DNA of 6,350 nucleotides, from assembly GCA_947253615.1 (NCBI GenBank), contig CAMYAA010000063.1, positions 1 to 6,350 of the forward strand, written 5' to 3'. Below, one piece after another: positions 1 through 6,350 of the stretch. A model generated the notes under the pieces. It did no database searches. It was given only the letters and a program-made list of their open reading frames with translations, and was not told where the DNA came from. The stretch is from an uncultured Sutterellaceae bacterium (GTDB lineage Bacteria; Pseudomonadota; Gammaproteobacteria; Burkholderiales; Burkholderiaceae_F). The position numbers and the translations under genes were made by a program. The first letter of the stretch is position 1, and each line of letters opens with the position of its first letter.

Positions 1-49
1 ATCTACACACTGCATATCGTCGGCAGCGTCAGATGTGTATAAGAGACAG
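1..49 (+). other. Illumina Nextera i5 adapter left on the contig end (not genomic)
   Basis: Bases 1-8 (ATCTACAC) match the 3' end of the Illumina P5 oligonucleotide. Bases 9-16 (ACTGCATA) match, from memory, a standard Nextera i5 index (the 506 series). Bases 17-49 match the Nextera read-1 transposase sequence, starting TCGTCGGCAGCGTC. The three parts occur in the exact order and spacing of a Nextera library molecule, so this is untrimmed adapter and not biology. Genomic sequence starts at base 50. Read on the minus strand, the block encodes the familiar artefact peptide SYTHLTLPTIC and supplies a false TAG stop at 3-5 for the adjoining gene. Confidence 0.98.
31..49 (+). other. Tn5 mosaic end within the adapter (library artefact)
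   Basis: AGATGTGTATAAGAGACAG is the 19-base hyperactive Tn5 transposase recognition end used in tagmentation libraries. Its position, directly behind the rest of the Nextera read-1 adapter and directly before genomic sequence, shows that it marks where the library transposase cut the sample DNA. It is not a resident transposon end. Confidence 0.97.
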
Positions 50-1397
50 CTTGGATTTCGTCCACGACGACGGCACGATAAAGTCCTTCTGGCGCGCGTT
101 TTTTGACTTCGCCCAAAATTAGATAGGCCGCGTCCGAGGCGGTAATGAGTCCGCGCTGACTTAATTCAAAACGCATACGTTCAAAGACGGGCCAGAGTTG
201 TTTGCGATCGGTTCGAGTTAAGGCTTTACCACGTCCTTGGCGATGGGCAAGGAAGTATTCCATTTGGGTCATAATGCCCTGGGGCTGAATAACGGTTTTC
301 CATTCTTCAAAGCATTCGCTTTCGGAGATCGCGTCACAGTCAAATTCTGTGAGGGCTTCTTGCCAACAATCTTTGTATTCCGGACGGGTGTCATAGATGA
401 CTTTGCGGCCAATCCCATAACGACGAAGCATGGAACTGACCCAAGCGTCAATGTTGATGACTTCAATACGAGCTAAATGATCCGCGTCGAGCAACTTCGA
501 TAATTGGTTGCTTAAGTCGGTTGCCAAGTTACGAGTGAAGGTGGTGAAGAGAAGCTTGTCCTTTTCGCCCCAATCTGGCAGCTGAACTAAATGAGCCGCG
601 CGATGTATGGCGACCACCGTTTTCCCAGTACCAGCACCGCCGAAGACACGATGTGGACCACGCCAGTGAGTATCAACGAGTTTTTTCTGGGTGGGGTGTA
701 AGAACGTACGCCATGTTTCCAAACTTGCGTTCATTAGATTTTGCAAGGCGGTGTCGTCGACAACCGGTAAGAATTGGCCTGGGTCAAACGCGGTGGTCGG
801 TTCGGCATTCTCGTTGGGTGAAGCTTCTAAAGCATAGTCTTCACGAACAGATTCGAAATCTTCACCCTGGAAGATAGCGGTTAAGGCTTCGTAGGCGCGT
901 TGAGGGAGACCGTCCTCAAGTCGACGCAAATCTTCAATGGTTATGACGGCTCGAACTCGTTCAAGCCAAGGTGTGGGAACCCCAATATCCATGAGATTGG
1001 TGTCGCTTAGGTGATCAAACGCTTTTTTCTCGTTGGATGCAGACACCTTTTCTGCGACTGTAGCCGTGGTGGTTTCCGCAGGCTTTTTGTAGAGTTGGAA
1101 CTTATGGGTTGAGGGGTTAATGCTCGCCACATACGTGTTCATCTTTTCCTGAACCTTCACTTTCGTGTCGACCCACAAGATGATTTGTGCTTGCTCACAC
1201 TCCGCCATCACGATAAAGAGATCTGTCTCACCATTGGGGAAAACGGGCGTCCAATAATAGGTTGAGGCACCGTGATAAACATCCCAAATGTTGGTGTTTT
1301 TTGTTGGATCTAACGGTAAACGAAGCAGAACCCCTTCACGATTGGAGACATTTTGTCGGGAAATCGTTTCCAAATACTGTTGACTATAGATATACAT
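50..1397 (-). CDS. UvrD/Rep-like SF1 helicase with RelE-like N-terminal domain, 3' end missing
   Basis: This is a superfamily 1 DNA helicase, predicted to be an ATP-driven translocase on single-stranded DNA in the cytoplasm. Only the first 449 residues are real. Residues 1-103 look like a RelE/YoeB-type toxin fold: an LWVD strand at 74-77 is followed by an NPSTH...FQLY ending near 94-103, as in related toxin-helicase fusions; whether it is active is unknown. Residues 135-180 carry the LMDIGVP...LERVRA segment common in this helicase group. The helicase core starts with a Q-motif-like HPTQKK (Q237), then Walker A GGAGTGKT (253-260, K259), motif Ia TTFTRN (285-290) and Walker B VVVDEIQ (443-449). 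Motifs III-VI are absent because the contig stops. The next codon begins with G, which fits the usual DEAQD-type continuation. The frame stays open to base 3, but residues 450-464 are adapter-encoded. The ATG at 1395-1397 is chosen because AAGGA lies 9 bases upstream. It starts 16 bases after the upstream giant helicase, so the two probably form one operon. Confidence 0.93.
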
Positions 1398-1406
1398 TAT
1401 TCAAGG

Positions 1407-1411
1407 TCCTT
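1407..1411 (-). promoter_or_regulatory. Ribosome binding site of the UvrD-like helicase gene
   Basis: On the minus strand AAGGA is followed by 9 bases and then the ATG at 1397. It lies in the only non-coding stretch between the two genes (1398-1413), just after the TAA stop (1414-1416) of the upstream gene. The gap is too short for a separate promoter or a hairpin terminator, so the second gene probably depends on transcription and perhaps translation of the first. Confidence 0.75.
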
Positions 1412-1413
1412 GT

Positions 1414-4400
1414 TTACGGTTTTAAAGGAAAGTTTTGCGACAGGGTATTCTTAAGCCAGGCAACGAACTCTTCGACCGATAAGGTTTCAAAGCCGCGCTG
1501 CGTCTTTAAGCCCCTAATCGGAAGCGTTTCGCTATCGCTCATCAGAAGCTCTTCCGGACAGTCGATAGAGAAGAATTCGCCTTCCGTGTACTGCCATTGC
1601 TCTGCATCGCCATTGATGACAAGATAAATGGATTGCTCAGGAGCCTGGGCATGAACCCAGCCGAGCTCATACGTACCAGCAATATCGCCTTCTTGACTCG
1701 CGACCTCTTCCCCCACTCGAGGCGCTGGGATTTGGGATTGTTCTAATTGTTGGAGCAATGGATGCAGACAATTAAAACAAAGGCCACGTACGGTTTGATA
1801 GGCGCTTGCTGTTTGTTGGCTTGCCTCATCGGTCGGTGTCTTGGTTGGTTGGGTTTCGAACGCCAATCGATAGTCGGGATAGCGCGGCTTTTCAAACTGA
1901 TATAAACGTACCTCAGGATCAGCCTTCCAAGCCGCAAGGCTTAAGTCTCCCGCAAACTGTAAGAGATTAATGCCCCAGAAGTAGCTCTTTAGCCAATTGG
2001 ATAAGGGGGAATCACTCAGCTCTTCTTTCGATAATTGATTTAATGCTTCACCATCAAAGAAAACACACTTTGCGTTTCGCGGTAAGTTTGTTTCTTTAAA
2101 TTTATTTTTTAAGCGTTCACCCATGTAAAGGTGAATGATGGGGTCTTCCTCATTCATGAAGTCGATTCGATGAACGGGAACGGGCGCGTCGTTTTCAGAC
2201 AGAACCCCAATAAACGCGTCATTAAATTCCGAAGGCTCTTCACTCGTATTGATGGCTTGGGCTTTTGTTTTTTGTAAAAGGTTTACCCAATAAATCATCG
2301 TGGTGGACATAGTCGTTTCGAAGGCATCGGGATTGACTAACCACTCCATTAGTTGTTCAAAGCTAGTGCGCTCTTTATAGCGATTAAACTCCTCGAGTAA
2401 CCCAGGTTTATTCGCTAATAACTTAGCGAGAGTCACATTGTTAAAGCACGTGGGACGAAGCCAGTGATCCTTATCAGAGGCGGACGTTGACTTTAACTGT
2501 GGGCCTTCCTTGGGTTCAGGGATGTCATCCCAATATAGGGTCCAAACACGATGGCCAGCATTGAGGATCGCTTGTCGTTTGGCAATATCGTCGTCCGTAA
2601 TGTTGTAGTGGTACTCGAGCCCATCGGTGAAGACGGCCATTTCTCGTTCCGGTTTACGATCCTTTTGATGGTAGGGACGGAAGACAAAGTCAGGACGACT
2701 CGAAGGATTTAAACTCGAGTAATTTTCCTGGAGTTTAAGTTCCCAAACCATAGGCTTGTCATTCGTCTTCTTGTGAATGGTAACGAGATAGGCGTCATCT
2801 CGAAGCTTCTGGAGGCTCTTTACATACTCATGCTCCTGAAGGCTATTGATGAATGCCGCTTCGAGTTCACTTTCGGTATTGAAGCTCATCGAACCTTCGT
2901 GTTTCGTCAGGTCGTTTTTGTTGCTCAGAATTTCATTGAGAACATGAGTGGCAGCTTCACGTGATACATTTTCACGATTGAAGGAGTTGTTGTATTGATA
3001 GACACATTGATAGCACCCATCGTTCTCACAACTGCAACCTTGAATGATGTTTTGCGCGAGTTCCAAGACCTTGATGAGATTTTTCGGATCATCCGACAAT
3101 TCTTTCAAGTAGCCCGTTCCGCCCGGGACGGTGTCATAAATCACTAAGTAGGGTTTTTCGTTGTTGTTCCCATAGTTGTTGGAGATTTCCGTCTCTTCAA
3201 TGATGCGCAAATGGTCCACAGACCCCTTAAAGTAATGCTTGAGCCCGACTTGCAAAGCTGCAGCTAACGAAGCTTGGATCACGCGAGGCGGGAAACCGCC
3301 AGCAAAGGTGCCAACCGGAACGCGAATACGAATAGCTTCACTATCGAGTTGTCGATACAAGAGTAAGCCTTCTATCCAAGGATTAGAGTCATCTTTCTCC
3401 TCCGATTGAACGCCTGGGTTCTTATAGTAGGGGCAGCTCGGCTCGTGTGAGGCGCTATGGTCGATTTTGGTTTCATAAAAATCGCCCGTCGTTTTAAGGC
3501 GTATGGTTTCTTGAATGTGACCACAACAACGGCAGACTTTGAATCCAGGCGCGGCAATTTCTTTCCCACCAATCGTGAGGGATTTTTTGCTGTCGCTAAT
3601 ACGCGGACCAAAATTGAATTCACGCAACGTGATGCGACTAAGGTACTCAAAGGCGAAACCAGACGCTTTCGGAATAACGTAGGGTGAATGCACGACATCC
3701 GAACCAATCTCAAGCGTCATATGTTTACGTTGAGCATTGGTAATGCGTCGTTCCGTGTTGTCGCCAATGCGATCCTTGTAGTAGTCCGCCTTGGCATAAA
3801 CCGTCTTCATCAATAAGACATCGCGTACATGCTCCCGATCGGACCAATTGGCCGCACATTTAGGACAGGTCGCCTTATCCTCAGACGTCGAAGGTTGAGA
3901 ATGTTGGCAGTTAGGACAAAAGCGCCATTTCTCTGTTTTTGACTGCTTCTGGTCCCCTAAGTCCACGCGATAAATCGTTAATGCGTAATCGTTAACGTAA
4001 AAACGTGACTCCGGCGAGACTTCCGTTAAGCCCGTAGAGGCGGCGCGTTGGAATTTAAAGCGACGATATTCTTTCGGCGCTTGTGGCGTCTTGTCGTGAT
4101 CCTCGTCAGAGGATTTTTGGTTTTTATTGAAACGCTTAGGCTCTTCCAAAATAACGGAGTCAATCGTTATCCCTTCTTCAGGGAAGGCGTAGTTCGGTAA
4201 AAGACCTTCATCCGTGAGAATCATTAAGAGGTCGGCGTTGAGAATGCTCTTACGAAGAACAGAGAGGGATTTAACATTTTGCTGACACTCTTTGATCTTT
4301 TCGTCGCGGAACTCATCCTTAGGCAAGGCTTGATACTTGTCGATTTCGTCTTTGTATTTCTTAATGTTCTGTTTATAGGTGATGTCCTCATCGCTATAGC

Positions 4401-6350
4401 GCTTAAAGAGTTGGATTAAGCGCTTGTGTAAGCTTGACTCCGAGTTTGGATCAAGGGCCTTGGACAGACGTGCGAACTCTTCCTCAGTAAAGAGAGAGTG
4501 ATTATGACGACTAAACATCGTTATAAATCCATCAAGGATGGATTCACGATTGTTTTCAAGATAGGTTAAGAAACCATAAGGGAAGGCTTGGGAAACGTGC
4601 TTTTCGACGAGAGCCAACCAATCGGTTTCTTTGTGCGTCTTTAATTCTTTTTTGATGTTAGTGATAACATCATTCAACGTTTTTGGTAAAGGCTCATTCC
4701 AGAGTGTGAGCGCATACGCCAAAAGTTGACGTTGAAGGACGGCAATAGCTCGTAAATAGACCCCGGGAGGCGTAATCGAGCCATTAATCATTTTGTTGGG
4801 ATCGCTCCAGAAGTAGAGCGAGTGTGAATTCTCCCCACAAACCGTAAGCGCTAAAGCATTACCATCACGTCGGCCAGCTCGCCCAATACGTTGAAGATAA
4901 TTCGCTTTGTTAGGTGGCACCCCGGCGAGTAAAACCGTTGAGAGGCTACCAATGTCAATCCCCATTTCTAAGGTTGGGGTTGCTGAGAGAACTTTGGTAT
5001 CCCAAACTTCGGTCCCCTTCATAAAGCTTTCTTCGGTTTTTGCTCGCGTTTCATCATCGATGTTACTAGTGTGTTCGCGGGCAATTAAAGGAAGAGGCTG
5101 TCCACCGTAAATGACGGAGTTTTGCTCATGCCAATCGGTAATTTTGTGATGAAGTCCTGAGCAATTTTCGGAAAGACAGGGTAGGTCTTTCCAAAGGCCA
5201 ATATCCTCGGAGGAAATGACGTGAGAGCGTCCACATTTTTCACAGGTGGCCACTTTCGAGAGTTTATTGGTCATGCGCCATTTGGCGGGATTGAGACGAT
5301 ACACCGACGTTGACTTATTGGTCATGGGTGTCTTCGTCATGATTTCCTCTTCGACTAAAGCGTCTAAGAGGATTTCGAAGGGGTGTGCAGAATCGAGTTT
5401 TTGCGAGTTGACGAGGGTAAACTCATCACTGGGTTTTTCCGTGTAAACAAAGCACTTGTCGTACCATGATTTAAACGTGGGATTGGCTTTTTGACCATAG
5501 ATCGCTTTTAGCGATTCGCCGGAATCGTGCAAACTTAAGAATCGAGGATAGCTTCCCCCATACGAGTTGAGTTTATGGTTGGGGGAATTAAAGGCAATAA
5601 AGCTGTTGCCGTGTTCGCAATAATCCTCAAACACTTTCATGTCTGAGAGTTTACTGAGGTCAAAGCTGCCGATTTGGCGAGCTATTTGCAAAAGCCCAAA
5701 AATAAAGTGAGTGATTTGAGAAAGAGACGCATTGCGAAGCGTGTCGTTTTCGTTGCGTAATTCTTCGGCAATTTTTTCCGCGATATTTTCGATTTCATCG
5801 GGGTCAATACGAATCGAACCAATGCCACTTAATTCCAGTGTACGGCCATGCTTACTACGCATGGTGAACTCTAAAAACGTTTCCCAACGCAAACGACGCT
5901 TGATGTTATCAAGTAAGTAGCCCCAGCCTGTGAGCGTTTGACCATCGGGCTTTTTCAGAGGCTCAATAAAATCGTAAGCCTCTTCAGATTGCGACTCAAT
6001 CGCTTCAATATTCTCTTTTTTGAGCGAGGCTGCTTGGAATTTATCCCAAGCGTAGTTTGCTACCAAATCCTGCGGGATAAAGGTGGAAATGAAGCGAGCG
6101 CTACGAAGCCTTTCGATACGATCGTTGTCGTTGATGAAGTTTGGCGTATCGTCGGGAGTGAGAACTTTTTTCAGCCAATAATCGTCAATTTTTTGCAAGA
6201 ACCCTTCGAAAGACTCACTACCTAGTTGCCAGTTACGGACAGCGTCCGCCATGGCTTGATGCAGAATATAGCTATAGTGACGAGCAGTCATAAACCCAGC
6301 TCGATGCGCGGCGTCTTGCACCGAGTCCGAGAACATGATTAGCTTGTGAA
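1414..6350 (-). CDS. Giant DUF1998-family SF2 helicase with a PD-(D/E)XK-like domain, 5' end outside window
   Basis: This is a large SF2 DNA helicase of the MrfA/YprA and DruE-like group. The frame is open to the window edge, with four codons (HKLI) before the first in-window Met at 6336. That Met is therefore not the start, and the first RecA domain lies beyond the window. Numbering from that Met: motif IV MFSDSVQDAAHRAGF 1-15; a long insert with a winged-helix-like stretch (317-350) and a zinc cluster C365/C368/C387/C392; REHT...E..F before motif V; SATPTLEMGIDIG 451-463; motif VI QRIGRAGRRDG 482-492 with the arginine fingers. A lysine- and glutamate-rich, probably coiled-coil stretch is at about 645-695. 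Further zinc clusters are C807/C810/C824/C827 and C935/C938 with C968 and possibly H964. DUF1998 shows DTVPGGTGY (1068-1076) and the MZB cysteines C1101/C1103/C1108/C1111. Residues 1150-1272 look like a Vsr/DUF559-type nuclease fold (PDF at 1215-1217, TDG at 1237-1239, H1243). Residues 1274-1640 are unrecognised, with one CFNC pair at 1520-1523. The full protein is probably over 2000 residues. The role could be defence or DNA repair; I cannot tell which subfamily. Confidence 0.93.
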   Translation of the reverse strand, partial: HKLIMFSDSVQDAAHRAGFMTARHYSYILHQAMADAVRNWQLGSESFEGFLQKIDDYWLKKVLTPDDTPNFINDNDRIERLRSARFISTFIPQDLVANYAWDKFQAASLKKENIEAIESQSEEAYDFIEPLKKPDGQTLTGWGYLLDNIKRRLRWETFLEFTMRSKHGRTLELSGIGSIRIDPDEIENIAEKIAEELRNENDTLRNASLSQITHFIFGLLQIARQIGSFDLSKLSDMKVFEDYCEHGNSFIAFNSPNHKLNSYGGSYPRFLSLHDSGESLKAIYGQKANPTFKSWYDKCFVYTEKPSDEFTLVNSQKLDSAHPFEILLDALVEEEIMTKTPMTNKSTSVYRLNPAKWRMTNKLSKVATCEKCGRSHVISSEDIGLWKDLPCLSENCSGLHHKITDWHEQNSVIYGGQPLPLIAREHTSNIDDETRAKTEESFMKGTEVWDTKVLSATPTLEMGIDIGSLSTVLLAGVPPNKANYLQRIGRAGRRDGNALALTVCGENSHSLYFWSDPNKMINGSITPPGVYLRAIAVLQRQLLAYALTLWNEPLPKTLNDVITNIKKELKTHKETDWLALVEKHVSQAFPYGFLTYLENNRESILDGFITMFSRHNHSLFTEEEFARLSKALDPNSESSLHKRLIQLFKRYSDEDITYKQNIKKYKDEIDKYQALPKDEFRDEKIKECQQNVKSLSVLRKSILNADLLMILTDEGLLPNYAFPEEGITIDSVILEEPKRFNKNQKSSDEDHDKTPQAPKEYRRFKFQRAASTGLTEVSPESRFYVNDYALTIYRVDLGDQKQSKTEKWRFCPNCQHSQPSTSEDKATCPKCAANWSDREHVRDVLLMKTVYAKADYYKDRIGDNTERRITNAQRKHMTLEIGSDVVHSPYVIPKASGFAFEYLSRITLREFNFGPRISDSKKSLTIGGKEIAAPGFKVCRCCGHIQETIRLKTTGDFYETKIDHSASHEPSCPYYKNPGVQSEEKDDSNPWIEGLLLYRQLDSEAIRIRVPVGTFAGGFPPRVIQASLAAALQVGLKHYFKGSVDHLRIIEETEISNNYGNNNEKPYLVIYDTVPGGTGYLKELSDDPKNLIKVLELAQNIIQGCSCENDGCYQCVYQYNNSFNRENVSREAATHVLNEILSNKNDLTKHEGSMSFNTESELEAAFINSLQEHEYVKSLQKLRDDAYLVTIHKKTNDKPMVWELKLQENYSSLNPSSRPDFVFRPYHQKDRKPEREMAVFTDGLEYHYNITDDDIAKRQAILNAGHRVWTLYWDDIPEPKEGPQLKSTSASDKDHWLRPTCFNNVTLAKLLANKPGLLEEFNRYKERTSFEQLMEWLVNPDAFETTMSTTMIYWVNLLQKTKAQAINTSEEPSEFNDAFIGVLSENDAPVPVHRIDFMNEEDPIIHLYMGERLKNKFKETNLPRNAKCVFFDGEALNQLSKEELSDSPLSNWLKSYFWGINLLQFAGDLSLAAWKADPEVRLYQFEKPRYPDYRLAFETQPTKTPTDEASQQTASAYQTVRGLCFNCLHPLLQQLEQSQIPAPRVGEEVASQEGDIAGTYELGWVHAQAPEQSIYLVINGDAEQWQYTEGEFFSIDCPEELLMSDSETLPIRGLKTQRGFETLSVEEFVAWLKNTLSQNFPLKP

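Noticed and set aside
31..49. Tn5 end as evidence of a resident transposon
   Set aside because: It sits inside a complete Nextera adapter with index and P5 tail at the very end of the contig, so it is from library preparation.
3..50. Native C-terminus and stop codon of the UvrD-like helicase
   Set aside because: The last 15 codons and the TAG are adapter sequence; the gene breaks right after Walker B, where all such helicases continue.
237..476. Plus-strand reading frame of 79 codons, and the overlapping minus-strand frame at 269-466
   Set aside because: Both lie within the UvrD-like gene, whose helicase motifs fix the true frame; neither resembles a known protein.
1398..1413. Terminator or promoter between the two genes
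   Set aside because: Only 16 bases are available, they hold the ribosome binding site, and no hairpin with a T-run is present.
1262..1627. Plus-strand reading frame of 121 codons spanning the gap between the two genes
   Set aside because: It is antisense to the end of one well-supported gene and the start of the other, and I see no recognisable protein or convincing ribosome binding site.
3372..3713. Minus-strand 113-codon frame and plus-strand 76-codon frame (3457-3687) inside the giant helicase
   Set aside because: The main frame carries conserved zinc and DUF1998 motifs across this stretch, so these are by-products of its codon use.
1414..6350. Assigning the giant helicase as DruE (Druantia) or DrmA (DISARM)
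   Set aside because: Domain content is shared across several DUF1998 groups, the first RecA domain is missing from view, and no diagnostic partner genes are visible.

Overview
The window is the end of a short-read assembly contig from a bacterium (probably a metagenome or draft genome). It is almost entirely coding, and both real genes read right to left on the minus strand. The first 49 bases are not genomic: they are an Illumina Nextera adapter (tail of P5, an 8-base i5 index, and the transposase read-1 sequence ending in the Tn5 mosaic end). Genomic sequence therefore begins at base 50. GC content looks moderate, slightly below 50% by eye. A recognisable Shine-Dalgarno sequence and the standard bacterial code fit a bacterium, but nothing here fixes the phylum.

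Layout in the direction of transcription: from 6350 down to 1414 runs a giant superfamily 2 helicase of the DUF1998 (MrfA/YprA-like, DruE-like) group. It is open at the window edge, so its start and its first RecA domain (Walker A and DEAH box) lie outside. The visible 1644 residues hold helicase motif IV, a long zinc-containing insert, motifs V and VI, a charged coiled-coil-like stretch, two more zinc clusters, the DUF1998 region with a four-cysteine MZB cluster, a probable Vsr/DUF559-like PD-(D/E)XK nuclease-fold domain, and about 370 C-terminal residues that I do not recognise. After a 16-base gap carrying a ribosome binding site comes a superfamily 1 (UvrD/Rep-like) helicase, 1397 down to 50. 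Its N-terminal domain resembles a RelE-type toxin fold. It is cut off just after the Walker B motif by the adapter; its apparent last 15 residues and its stop codon are adapter-encoded.

The two genes are tightly spaced and almost certainly co-transcribed. A DUF1998 helicase with a nuclease-like domain next to a RelE-like/UvrD helicase suggests a DNA-processing module, plausibly anti-phage defence and otherwise DNA repair. This is inferred from domain content and spacing. The upstream genes and the rest of the UvrD gene are not visible, so the system cannot be assigned to a named type.
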